This document shows, piece after piece, positions 33,401 through 42,743 of a DNA stretch of 64,000 bases. Source of the stretch: Endothia cerciana (taxonomy: Eukaryota; Ascomycota; Sordariomycetes; Diaporthales; Cryphonectriaceae). The first letter of the stretch is position 1. Every line of letters starts with the position of its first letter. The notes beneath the pieces are model-generated. The model worked only from the letters and a program-made list of their open reading frames with translations, had not been told where the DNA came from and did no database searches. The DNA lies in contig JALRMH010000042.1 in the NCBI GenBank assembly GCA_026119935.1, forward strand, positions 62,001 through 126,000, written 5' to 3'. A program made the position numbers and the translations under genes.

Positions 33401-34755
33401 ATGACGATGACGAAGACGTACCTCTTGGCTTGCTAGCTGCCAAGAAGCAACTTGGTCCTGAAGCGACCGACCGCGATATGGCAATTGCTGTGCAGGAAAT
33501 GAGCCGACCATTGGGTCTGATGGAAAAACGAGATATCGACGACAACGAGCCGTTGTCTCGAAGGCGGGATCGGCTGCAGGGCAGGCCGGTACCTGTCAGT
33601 ATGTATCTTCAGCCCACCGCTAATGCTACCCGACTCTCGGTGATGCCTGGCAACAATAATGGGCCAAACCCCTTACGCATCGTCCATCCAGTGAGCTCTG
33701 CGGCCAGCGCCACCGGCCAAAACGACGTGGGAGAGGAAGTCGAAGGAGAGACTCTCGGCGAACGTATGAGGAGATTGCGTGGAGAGGACGCAGACAATCC
33801 TCTGCCGGCCGCTAGACGTGTCAGCAGGGCCTTCTCCGAAGAGCTGCTCAGCGAGTGGGGTATCGACGAGGCAGCCGAAAAGAAGAAAAAGGAGGAGGAA
33901 GCCAAGAAGAACGCGGCCCCGCCTGCCGAGGAAGAAGAGACACTCGGGCAGCGTCGCCGTCGCCTACAAGCCGAGCGTGAGGCTCGTGAGAAGGAAATTG
34001 GTATCCGTGTCGTGTCAGGCGACAGCCAGAAAGAATCCGTGTCCCGTCGTCTCAGCATGGCTGGCGTTCTAGGCGCAAACCCGCTTGAAGGCCCTCAAGG
34101 CAGGATAGACCCCCGTGAGGCCGAGCGTCGACGCAAGGAGGAGGAGGCCATCCGTTCTGCTCGCGAGCAAGAGGCCAAGATGCACGCGTTCCGCTCCCAA
34201 GTACCCAAGAACCTAAATGACCCTCGTGGCGGCGTCGTACAGCCCGGTGGGTATCAGAACGGCAGGTTCAACGATAATATGGGTGGCTTGGCCACCTCGG
34301 GAAATCCGACGAGCCGTAACCAGCTGCGTGCCAGCATGAGCATGGGACAGCTGGGTCATTACAACCAGGGTGCTCGAGCTGTGAGCGGTACGAATCTGAT
34401 TGGCGCAGCTGGCAACTACGGCAACCCGACCGTCGGCCCGGATGGTCTGAATCCCGTATTTGCCAAGCCCAACCCTTTCGGCAACGGTTATAATGGAGGG
34501 TTCATGCAGCAGCCACAACATCAGCAGGCCAGCCCCTTCATCAGTGGTAGTCTGCTGGGCCAAGGAGGCTTCAGTGCTTTCGGTGGAGGTATCGGTGCGG
34601 CCGGTGGGTACACAGCAAACCAGACTGCGTACGGTGCCGGTGTGGGTTTCCACGGTGGTATGCCTGCTGTGCATGGTGTGCAAGCCGGCGGGATGCCTGT
34701 GGTGGGTGGGCATCAAACGGACCTTGTCGAGAGGTGGAGGCAGGGCATCAGGTAG
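30460..34755 (+). CDS. Large disordered conserved fungal protein
   Basis: A single exon of 1431 aa. The frame opens at 30388, but the ATG at 30460 sits in a good context (GACCATGG). Composition is Ser/Ala/Pro/Arg/Glu-rich throughout. A helical block SIEDAIRDAHNELKRSDSRR lies near residue 265. It is followed by an SVRSV/SVHS repeat (nucleotides 31620-31690). A conserved-looking middle contains LPPKLGKGMKAAQAARTARR and LPPQLRASVFFDLPAESP. Later come acidic segments, a Lys/Glu coiled coil (EAAEKKKKEEEAKKNAA), paired LGERMRRLRGE/LGQRRRRLQAE motifs, and a Gly/Asn/Gln-rich tail. I recall similar unnamed proteins in other filamentous ascomycetes. There is no signal peptide, membrane segment or catalytic motif. 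Function is unknown; a scaffold or cortical protein is a guess. Confidence 0.8.
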   Translation: MDPTAAPRDDTTGALHETGLDSAGVPAAALANLQFPDRTQCYSQAQSQPARSVQAQEEAEVRTQAQASTRVTDENDPGSAAHASAAKEPGPPSENAPLAIDKGQNELRAMAASFASTTEPLQQRLHPERDLLASPRHELELIPEDQPISAPQSAHSEVAPLLPPSSILASTHSNRASATSTPDTGITRPLVLRPVPHPLPSRPSSRSPITPTSPVEAPQSPAIIRTASTNSVLRHPAPDINARSGSYTSNIAALEATAERFSMTSSIEDAIRDAHNELKRSDSRRSSILAASVRSGGDHSNDGPQVLSQSSIVGLNNAARTGGYSPGGYIMSPTQSLTGCLRSGSKSSGALSRANSTRSKPETIDGEAFPNLSSGSFMSRDGPGRGSTRSVRSVRSVHSVHSTQSVHSSRSGPLSLAEIAEMEPPATLTLDAMDEADRTAPRLEDLGDDEHTILARARQDVEPDATDIQVAEESTQHPSNDETPMLDHSADSYWDNHEDVDVQLRNPANPPPARVRDEYEPPVEHQHGAYGTPDTIDEDNVFADFDGMHCDPDSVAENFPVQQNEDEYPQPRPGPTQQRRTTAARPQSYFDPETNQQMLYYPARVPAMLNLPPKLGKGMKAAQAARTARRSQVLSQMPKTARESRLWLPDPLENQGPTDLLGVDLTPSSMNLLGDDVVPSSAPSSSRGLGPENALAALEGPGKVSHENSPLESPDLHHLRRPAKLGGSAARQSRMNLADLPPQLRASVFFDLPAESPKLEVKNGSAMDTLDSILDAAASAPVNAFTDHAFAGHLGSEVYGHEKRKSSRKSQLMPAEGAGNVKGHRLSKSASTTLAVPDTEKRKSVWSILPGRSKSRSSVHLLNAQDEDARSRLSASAHDDDSLSGVDEHSALAPDDEMGSESGSEDGQQLYSGPPTTLLAELQMRKQQHKNRTRNPLHQGNGLHSTLLELDAVAQMEAKQRQKKKVNLAWAADNSEAESGDDDDEDVPLGLLAAKKQLGPEATDRDMAIAVQEMSRPLGLMEKRDIDDNEPLSRRRDRLQGRPVPVSMYLQPTANATRLSVMPGNNNGPNPLRIVHPVSSAASATGQNDVGEEVEGETLGERMRRLRGEDADNPLPAARRVSRAFSEELLSEWGIDEAAEKKKKEEEAKKNAAPPAEEEETLGQRRRRLQAEREAREKEIGIRVVSGDSQKESVSRRLSMAGVLGANPLEGPQGRIDPREAERRRKEEEAIRSAREQEAKMHAFRSQVPKNLNDPRGGVVQPGGYQNGRFNDNMGGLATSGNPTSRNQLRASMSMGQLGHYNQGARAVSGTNLIGAAGNYGNPTVGPDGLNPVFAKPNPFGNGYNGGFMQQPQHQQASPFISGSLLGQGGFSAFGGGIGAAGGYTANQTAYGAGVGFHGGMPAVHGVQAGGMPVVGGHQTDLVERWRQGIR

Positions 34756-35205
34756 AGGGCCAGCGACAGAGAATGATCAGGACCTTACCGCCCTCCGTCG
34801 GGCGACCAGGGTGAATTTTCCCCTGTGTCTAGAGGTACATATATGCAAGGAACAAACGGGATGGCAGCGCACATACGGGAGTGGTATTAGAGGACGTATT
34901 GGACCAGAGAGAGGAGGCGTCGTATAATCGCATAAGGCGTGGGTCGGTATGGGATAGCAAGGCATTTGAGCGTTGTTGAGAATTGCATTGCGCGGGCGTC
35001 CGAGTGCCTACTGGGGAATTATACACACATACAGGGTCGCATTTTATTGTTAAATATTACTCGACGAGCCCCGGGAGACAGGCCTAATCACTTAATTGAA
35101 GGCTTCAGCCCCACTAGAGCATCTTGATGAACAGCTTCTCATCGATCGTGATGTAAATCTATGTCTTCATCTAGGCAGTCTACCCTCAAGTCCAGATGAC
35201 AGGCC
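34756..35205. other. Intergenic region between convergent genes
   Basis: This contains the 3' ends of the 1431-residue gene (+) and the HAL2-like gene (-). The ends are AT-richer than the coding regions. No gene was recognised. Confidence 0.5.
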
Positions 35206-36306
35206 TCATGCTGGTCTCGCCACCAAATCCGGCCTCTCCTTTGCCAAGACCTCCTGAACCGTAGCCAACACCTCCCCATGCGAGCCTGCCGGCGCAGCCA
35301 CGATCCCGTAGTTTGCGATCATCTTCCTGTCCGCCGTCAGATCGATCTCCCGGCCGTCCACATCACTGATCCTCCCCCCGACCTCCTGAAACAACAACAT
35401 CGCGCCCGCGTGGTCCCATATCTTGGCCAAGCGGTCCCGGGACTTATACACCCACCAGGTGCTGTTGCCCACTCCCAGGGCGAGAAGCACCCACCGGATG
35501 ACCCACGGCAGCAGCGCGCTCCCGGGGAACTCGACGCCCAGCCGCCGCGCCACCTCCTCGTGTACGGCGCCGAGGCCAGAGGTGTTGCGGGCGGTCGTCG
35601 AGCGGAGGCGTGCCTGCGAGAGCCTTGGCAGCCGCCTGACAGCCGCGCTCCCCACGTCGCCGTGCAGTTTCCGGACGAAGGCGCCGTGGTCCCGCACAGC
35701 GAGGACGATGCAGCCCTCCCCCGCCGGGTCGAGCGAGGCGTCTGAGGCCGGGTAGGTGACGTCGGCAGACATATTCGGGCACCCGACCACGGAGAGGACC
35801 TGTGCGCCGTCCTGCAGGAGGGCGATGTTGATGGCGTAGACGAGCCCCTTGACGAAGTTCTCCGTGCCATCGATCGGGTCGAAGACCCAGATCCTGCCCC
35901 CGCGGCTGGGCTGGCCCGCCCCACACCAGTCGATCATCTGGCACATCTGCTCGGGGGACTCCGGGAACCTGGCGGCGCCGCCGCCGCCGTCGGTCTCGAC
36001 CTGGACGGCCTGCAGGGTCGCCCAGACCCTCTCCAGCAGGGCCGGGCTGCTCCGCAGGGCGTCCGCGGACTCCTCGCCGACGAACTTGTCGTCCGGGAAG
36101 GCGGCGTGGACCGTGCACGTGAGCAGGGCCTGGATGGCGAAGTCGCCTACCGTGACCGGGGAGAGGTCGTCCTTCGAGACGATGCCCACCCCGGAACCGG
36201 CGCCGTCTTCTTGCTGCGCCTGGGAGAGGACGAGGGTGCTGAGCCGGGCGGCGGCCTGGGCGGCGGAGATGGCGACCTCGAGCTCCCGTGCGTACGGCGA
36301 ATCCAT
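35206..36306 (-). CDS. 3'(2'),5'-bisphosphate nucleotidase, HAL2/MET22 family
   Basis: A single exon of 366 aa. The open frame continues to 36489, but the ATG at 36306 gives the family-type start (MDSPYARELEVAISAAQ). Inositol-phosphatase superfamily metal sites are present: SPVTVGDFAIQA (about 49-60), the PDDKFVGEES acidic pair (about 71-80), DPIDGTENFVKG (Asp143, Asp146) and the C-terminal IWDHAGAMLLFQEVGG. The N-terminal blocks and the VVGCPN segment point to the HAL2 branch, which hydrolyses PAP, a by-product of sulfate assimilation, and is inhibited by Li+ and Na+. The motif after DPIDGT is ENFVKG rather than the GFLRG-type I expect in HAL2, so substrate preference is less certain. It may be a paralogue. 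Confidence 0.85.
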   Translation of the reverse strand: MDSPYARELEVAISAAQAAARLSTLVLSQAQQEDGAGSGVGIVSKDDLSPVTVGDFAIQALLTCTVHAAFPDDKFVGEESADALRSSPALLERVWATLQAVQVETDGGGGAARFPESPEQMCQMIDWCGAGQPSRGGRIWVFDPIDGTENFVKGLVYAINIALLQDGAQVLSVVGCPNMSADVTYPASDASLDPAGEGCIVLAVRDHGAFVRKLHGDVGSAAVRRLPRLSQARLRSTTARNTSGLGAVHEEVARRLGVEFPGSALLPWVIRWVLLALGVGNSTWWVYKSRDRLAKIWDHAGAMLLFQEVGGRISDVDGREIDLTADRKMIANYGIVAAPAGSHGEVLATVQEVLAKERPDLVARPA

Positions 36307-38616
36307 CTGGTTCAGCTGCGCCGTCTTCCCTGCGCGGTCCGGCTGTTGTGTGATCGTCAGAGAGAGAGAGACAAGTGCGCCTTTCTGTCGATGGGCTGCC
36401 GGGCGGAATGAAAAGAACATTTTGAGCCTTTTTATCGTCAAGAAATTACCGTAGACCCTAACCCCTGGCTGGCTATCCAGCCAGCCCATAACGAGGAGTT
36501 ATGAAGCTATTTTGAACATTGGATGTATATATCATCCAAACATCTAGATTGATGACTGAAGAGTTATCTACTGCATCCAGCTAAGCAGTATAGAAGGTGT
36601 CTTCATATATCTAGCTCTTTAAGCTAGGTCACTTTGGATCACCATACTAATCCACCCTGATCCTGCTATTCCTCAGCATAACTCAGTTCCTTAACCCATC
36701 CTGTCCAAGTGGCCGTTGTGCCCGAGGCAGGGTGTTGGACCTGTCGTCTTTACTCTAGCGTCGTATTCCGTCTGACTCTTCCGGTGACCTGTATATTGGA
36801 TGGGTCATAACAGCCTGCTTGGGGTCGACCTAGGGAGGACCCGGCCAGTTATGGAGGCTTATGCTGGAAGTCTTGACCAACCGCCCCCATGTTACTGTAG
36901 CCCCAGCAATATTGCCGATTCCCAGGCCCAGCGCGGTCTTCCAAGGTCGCTTCCGGCGCGAGGATGAGTCCATCGTGCGATTTGTCTATCTCAAGCGTGC
37001 TGTCGAAACTTTAGTTGACCGTCAGGAGATTCAACCCTTGTCAATTATAGATTGAATGATCCCCATTGGTCATCACCGGGCTGCGTCGACCAAGAGACAA
37101 GGCCACTTGAGCTTGAACATATGTCACAAACGTCCATACACCATACGTGGTTATTGTCAGATCCAATATATCGTGTTTAGTACCCAGGAACAAGAACTGA
37201 GATTCGTTGGTCCGGTTTCATTAACGCTCATGGCTAAAAGCAAGCTGTCTAATCCGGACGGTTATTGCCTTTTGCTGGTTTGTAACGAACCGTTTCTAGA
37301 AAGAATTACTAAAGTCTAGGAGATTAATTGCGAATTATTGCGAACGCTTACGGCAGAGCAAGTTGGAGAATGGACATTCTGGGCGCGACACTTCTCCATG
37401 AATATACGCAAGCAACATTGAACTACATCCTCCCCCCGGATACAACCTCGAATCACTTCATATATACAGAGAGGAATTGTCGACTAATCTCTCCAATTTA
37501 TTACACTTTGGAAACCTTGTTGCCCCGAGGTCACTGAAAAGACCAACGGGCGACCACGCGTGTGGAATATACGGAACGCGCAACATGAAGAACAAGCCCT
37601 TAGCCATCGGCAATGCGGATAGCTACGCCTGTTTTGCATCGGAGGCTTTCTGGAGCCATGAATGTGGCAAGACTTATGTGGATCCAAAAAGAGAAGATGA
37701 CACATTATCCCACTGATTCCGATTCAGGTTCAGATGCCGGTTCAGGTTGTTTTGGGTCGTTTCAGGAATCGACCAGCAAGGCGAACAAGGAAAGCAGTAG
37801 GAACAAGGGAAGAAGTGGGAGCAGTGGAAGCAAAGAGAGCACGTCGAGCACGTCGAGCACGTCGACCAAGGCGAGCAAATGAAGCAAGGAAGCCCCGTCA
37901 ACTCCCTAAACCGCACTTGGGTATCTTTGGCCACCGCGGCGGCTACGTGTAGGGCAGGAGAGATTTGGATCGTCGATGAGCAAGAGAGTCATGTATTTAA
38001 TGGTTTTACAGAAGAACTTCCGCCTTATATGTACCAGTCACAACCGGCCGGATCGGACGAGCGCATTCCTTTACTTAAGTACCACGCGTTGCTCGTCAAT
38101 TTCTGGGGAGAATGATTGCCATCAGACCACCCAACCACCCAACCATGCAATCTAGAAGATCAAAGCGTGTAAATGAAGGAACACATTAAACCGAGACCTG
38201 CGGGTCAGCGTCTGGACGTATCTATTGCACTGAAATGAGCTTAGTCCATAATGCCCTGCCAAAAGGGTGCACTGACGAATGTTCAATATAATAGAGCATT
38301 AATGCATGTGGGATCGAGCGAGATATCAGGTGTTCGCGGGGAAGCTGTGTCATGGTCTATGCAACGACATCTTTCATATATACTCAAAACCAGTCCGAAC
38401 CAGGTCTTCTTCCCAGAGCCGAAGCACGCATTGTGAACACCGAGCAGACATCTTGAGTTCGTAGCTGAGTTTGACATACCAATTTCGGATAAGCATAGGA
38501 ACATTTCCTTGCACCCCCTTACAGTCACCATCCGAAACCTCTATCACGTAACCAGGAGCTCGAGAAGCCATATTCCCGAACACGCCAGTCGATAGAAAAT
38601 TCTCATAGCGGGCTTA
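36307..38616. other. 2.3 kb AT-richer gene-poor region
   Basis: AT content is visibly higher than in the neighbouring genes, and only short unrelated frames occur. A small perfect palindrome TTGGATG-TATATAT-CATCCAA lies near 36519-36539. A Ser/Lys-rich frame at 37613-37882 is low complexity with short AGCACGTCG repeats (about 37839-37866). It may be decayed repeat DNA, but no transposon end or protein remnant was identified. Confidence 0.45.
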
Positions 38617-39242
38617 TTAGGCCAGCAATTGCCCATCACATTTCTGGAAGACAACATCCGAATTTGATAGGTATGCTAAAGTCGGCCGAGCACGCAGGAA
38701 GATGCCTCCCTGTCCTTTGATCTCAGAATCATCCTTGTACGGCACGTCCTTATCGTACAACACGTCGTCTATCGTGCCCGACCACCACCGCCCAATGGGG
38801 ATCTTACTGCCCTCCTCTGATACCACCAGCCTGTGTTGATGCTCGGGTTGAAAAACCGGCCTCTTTACTAGGAAGAGCGGTTCACGGATGGTTATAGCCT
38901 CGCCACGTCGCAATGTCAGATAGTATTTCCCATCCCTGTCATTTCTTGCGCTGAAACGCCGGGCGTCTTGGCCCTTTGGTGATCTCCCAGTCAATAGTGC
39001 CGGAGGGACCAGAAGTGAGGTCTTGGCAAGAGAAATTGCGCCGCATGAGCGCAGGCCCCGGGTTGAGAATTGCTGGGAATGTGGGAATCGTGATAGCTTG
39101 TGGACAGGACTCATCGAGTGTGGCCGTGATAGAGAGTTGGGGCGCGGCGTCAGCCTTGCTTAGGTCATACATATGTCGGGGTCGATATAGCAAGGTTGAC
39201 CTGAATTGATGGCGCCGGCAGAGCAGAGAAGAGCGAGGCCAT
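38617..39242 (-). pseudogene. Frameshifted relic of a small conserved fungal protein
   Basis: Three overlapping minus-strand frames together read like one protein. The first starts at 39242 (MASLFSALPAPSIQVNLAIS). The second covers about 39190-38960 (PQLSITATLDESCPQ, then ILNPGPALMRRNFSCQDLTS and ITKGPRR). The third covers about 38970-38617 (FSARNDRDGKYYLTLRRGE to the stop). The order and motifs match an unnamed fungal family I remember (TATL, then ITI-PTI-N, then NF-C-DL, then KGPRR, then KYY-TL). Each junction needs a +1 shift. The first could be a 46 nt intron with weak sites; the second (near 38960) has no usable GT-AG pair with the right phase. Either this is a pseudogene or the assembly has indels. 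Confidence 0.5.
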
Positions 39243-40527
39243 ACTGCTTAATTTAATTGATAAGGACGGACGTTGAGCTTTCAGACTGCGAGTGACCTTC
39301 AGAATGATAATATGAGCCAGAGGCTGCGGATGCCGGGTGGATCTTGGAAAGTAGAAGGAAGACCCAGGAAATGGCACTCTCAGTCTTTTAAAGAGGATGT
39401 GCTGATGAGTAGGTCATCAGATACGAGCCAACTGCAGCAATCCTGAGGGGGCCGGACTGTAAAAGGTCAGGATTTCACCAGGGGCTTACCAGCTCACCTC
39501 AGCAGACCGGGTCGGCGTAATTGACTCCTCGTTCTTCTATCAGATCTATGTTCCTGTCATTCCGAATAATCCATACTTGGTTGGGCCAAAGTACCTAGGT
39601 ATTGTATGCAATTTGAGCACGCCAACCTGCGCTCCACGTTTGACGCCTCGAATGTCCCTAGTACCGCATAATCTACCACAGTGCGGCGTTATATATACCT
39701 ACATACCTACCTGGGGGTCTCAGCTTGCGTGAGATCCCTTGCCAACCCCATGACGTGGGTCCAACAGCGGGAGATGGCAAGCAGTTCCGAGTTGGACGAA
39801 AGGAGTTGTTCAATACTGTCACTGGCTACACCACTGAAGCAGCTCAACGGCCTGATTCTGTCGGGCACAGAAAAGTGAAGACCGGGAAGTTGGCAAAATC
39901 CAAATGCTCTTTGTTCAGCGGCTAGGCACATCGGGGACGGATCAATGCTTTTCGTCTGTTCACTTATTGACCCCCCGGCGCTGGTCGTTGAAGTCATATT
40001 TCGTCTGGCCCTTCCTTACAAGACGATGGTCGGAAGTTGAGGGCCCTGCCTATGGTCAACGCTTCTGGAGAGCCTCGGCTGATCATTCCCCTGAGCGTCC
40101 TCACTGTGCTTGCGTCTTTCGTCCTCTGGGCCGATCAAGGACGAGTTAGCAAGCCGTGGTATGTAATGTCGAGCTTTCTCTCTGTATTCGTACGAAGAGA
40201 CAACGACCAGGGCTACCGATACTGGAGCCGGGTTAGGGTAGCGGAGGACCAGTATGACCAATCACTATGATATGTCCTAGACCATCTCCAACTCGGGCTT
40301 CACGCGTCTTGGTTTAATGCCGACCTGGTGTGGTGCTCCAACACTTTGTGATCTGTACTGATGGTTGGTAATCTCGCGCTGGGGAGGCGCCAATCCCCGT
40401 GAATCCGAGAAGCCAAGTTCTATATCTCATCACAATTTCATGGGGAGAAAGTCGTGATTGCGGTCTTTTGTCTGAGAAACAACAACGTCTTCAATAATTA
40501 ACACAGGAAGGGTTAAACCTCTCGACA
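39243..40527. other. Intergenic region upstream of the P450
   Basis: No supported gene. It contains the promoters of the divergent relic and the P450 gene. It is AT-richer than the coding DNA. Confidence 0.45.
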
Positions 40528-40557
40528 CATCATCATCATCATCATCATCATCATCAT
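40528..40557 (+). repeat. (CAT)10 microsatellite abutting a start codon
   Basis: Ten perfect CAT triplets. The last AT is shared with the P450 start codon at 40556-40558. The repeat contains no ATG by itself, so changes in copy number would only alter the leader next to the start. Confidence 0.95.
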
Positions 40558-42109
40558 GATCCTATCTCTTGCTGTCAAGGGCATACTCGCCCTGGCCATT
40601 CTGCGTGTCATATACGCCCTCATCTCGGAGTCGTTCTCATCACGGCGCAGGATCCCTGGTCCCTTCGCCGCTCGCTTCACGAGGCTGTGGTACTTCACTC
40701 GTGTGAGCAGGGGCAACTTCCATCACGAGAACATCGCCCTGCATCATAAGTACGGACCTTTGGTGCGCACCAGCCCGAGGGATGTCAGTATCGACGACCC
40801 GGGTGCCATCAAGAGCGTCTACGGGATAAGCTCCAGGTTCCCAAAGTCGGACTGGTACCAAGCTTTTCGGGCCCCCGGATCAGGAATCAGGACGCTCTTT
40901 ACGGAGCAGGACATCAAGGTGCACGCCGAGAGCCGCAGGCAGTTCCAGAACGTCTACAGCATGAGCTCACTCGTGTCCTACGAGACCTTCGCCGACGAGT
41001 GCGCGGACATTTTCATCCAGAGGCTGGACGAGATAGCAAAGAGCGGGACCCCCGCCGACATGGCACACTGGTTCCAGGCCTACGCGTTCGACGTGATTGC
41101 GTGCATCACCTTCGGGGGCCGCTTCGGGTTTCTTGATTCGGGAGAGGACATTAGGGGCATGATGGGTCAGCTGCATGAGGTTCTGCGGTACTCGAGCCTG
41201 GCGGGCATCTTTCCGTGGATCCACTCGTGGATCTTCTATCCATCGGCAAGGCTGGGCCTGTTTGGGGCGGCAGGGAGGGTGGCGAACATGGACTTTGTGA
41301 GGAGGCGCATGGCCGTCAGGGAGGAGGAGCGCAGACTCGACGAACCGGAAGCTGGTGTCAAGGTTCGGACGAACGGGACGCCGAGGGACTTCACGGACAG
41401 GTTGTGGGACAGGCATGACGAGAACCCGGACAAGACGACCAGGACCCACATCTTCATGGTCGGGTTTGCAAATATCACGGCCGGTTCCGATACCACGGCC
41501 TCGTCACTCTCAGGCATACTCTATCACCTGCTCGCCAACCCGCGTGTCCTCACCAAGCTGAGGAGCGAGATCGGTGACCTGACCACAAAGGGGCAGCTCT
41601 CGGAGCGCCCGACATTCAAGGAGAGCCAGCAGATGCCCTACCTTGACGCGGTAGTCAAGGAGGCCCTCCGCCTCCACTCAGCCGTCGGCCTCCCATTGTG
41701 GCGCGTTGTCCCGGAGGGCGGCGTCGAGATCGCGGGCCAGTTCATACCCGCGGGTACCAACGTCGGCGTCAATGCATGGGTGGCGCACAGGAACAAGGAG
41801 GTCTGGGGCCACGACGCGGAGGAGTTCAGGCCGGAGCGCTGGCTGGAGGCACAGGCCGAGGCAGACGCGGGCAGGAAGGAGAGGCTGCAGAAGCTGGAGG
41901 CCTATTACCTGCCCTTTGGCCTGGGTGCGAGGACGTGCATTGGGAGGCACATCAGCATCCTGGAGATCTCGAAGTTGTTGCCGAGGCTGTTAAGGGACTT
42001 TGAGTTCGAGCTGGCCGTGCCGGACGGGGAGATGCGATGTGAAGACTTCTGGTTTGTGCTGCCAAAGAGTCTGTCCGTACGGGTCAGGAGGAGGGGTGAG
42101 ACTGCTTGA
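40556..42109 (+). CDS. Cytochrome P450, pisatin demethylase-like
   Basis: A single uninterrupted exon of 517 aa, normal length for a microsomal P450. An N-terminal membrane helix (about residues 3-24) anchors it in the ER and is followed by the RRIPGPF hinge. The I-helix oxygen-binding motif is AGSDTTASSL, the K-helix ExxR is EALR in KEALRLHSAVGLP, the PERF-type motif is FRPERW, and the haem loop is FGLGARTCIG with thiolate Cys near residue 461. Overall pattern (HHKYGPLVRTSPRDVSI, FPKSDWYQAF) resembles the pisatin demethylase/benzoate-like group of fungal P450s. It needs NADPH-P450 reductase; its substrate cannot be read from sequence. The lack of introns and the gene-poor surroundings set it apart from neighbouring housekeeping genes. 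Confidence 0.93.
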   Translation: MILSLAVKGILALAILRVIYALISESFSSRRRIPGPFAARFTRLWYFTRVSRGNFHHENIALHHKYGPLVRTSPRDVSIDDPGAIKSVYGISSRFPKSDWYQAFRAPGSGIRTLFTEQDIKVHAESRRQFQNVYSMSSLVSYETFADECADIFIQRLDEIAKSGTPADMAHWFQAYAFDVIACITFGGRFGFLDSGEDIRGMMGQLHEVLRYSSLAGIFPWIHSWIFYPSARLGLFGAAGRVANMDFVRRRMAVREEERRLDEPEAGVKVRTNGTPRDFTDRLWDRHDENPDKTTRTHIFMVGFANITAGSDTTASSLSGILYHLLANPRVLTKLRSEIGDLTTKGQLSERPTFKESQQMPYLDAVVKEALRLHSAVGLPLWRVVPEGGVEIAGQFIPAGTNVGVNAWVAHRNKEVWGHDAEEFRPERWLEAQAEADAGRKERLQKLEAYYLPFGLGARTCIGRHISILEISKLLPRLLRDFEFELAVPDGEMRCEDFWFVLPKSLSVRVRRRGETA

Positions 42110-42743
42110 GGCACCGGGCAGGCCTGGAAGGATGGCAGGAATAGCCACGAGCCTGAGGATTCCTGCCGGCCTCGTTGCCCAGCAGCGTGGGGGATGGGTC
42201 AGCCGCGTCGAGGTCGGTCCTCGTGGCCGAGCTGCACAACCTCGTATGGGATGTTCTTACTGCGGGAAGGAAGAGACGATTGTGCTGCACAGGCTTCATT
42301 CAGCCCCACCACAGTATGTCTGCAGGTGAACCCAATTGGGGCTCTACCTACTGAGAGCCGTCATGTCTCAACGAATGCTTGTGGACCCTTACATACTGCA
42401 GTGTGGATGTACCCCATAGTACCACGCTGTAGAGTCAGGCCATGCGTGGGGCCCCGGAAAAGGTTGGTTGTGGGTAGGTCCCCACTAGATCACTGGTGCC
42501 GATGAGCGGAGAGCAGGCAGACGAGACCACCCCTGCTCGACGCCTGATGCACCATTTGAGCAACCACCTACAGTTGGAGTAAGTATTGGAGAAGCCACCC
42601 TGCCTGCACATCAACACCCCGCGAGGTTTTTTTTTGTTTTCTTCGCCGACCTTCCTACTGCCGATTCCTCACCTTCTTGCAGCGCCAAGATCTTCCTCCT
42701 TCTTCCCCCCCCACGACGACGACGACATCAGCAGCCGGTCAAG
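42110..42743. other. Promoter region of aspartate aminotransferase
   Basis: The space between P450 and AAT on the same strand. The last 100 nt are pyrimidine-rich with TTCTTCC and ACGACG runs, typical of a fungal leader. No gene was recognised. Confidence 0.5.

Noticed and set aside
35278..36454. Several long frames on both strands over the HAL2-like gene
   Set aside because: High GC suppresses stops in other frames; only the HAL2 frame carries family motifs.
36518..36540. Short TATA-centred palindrome as a transposon end
   Set aside because: Only seven-base arms, no matching copy or target-site duplication seen nearby.
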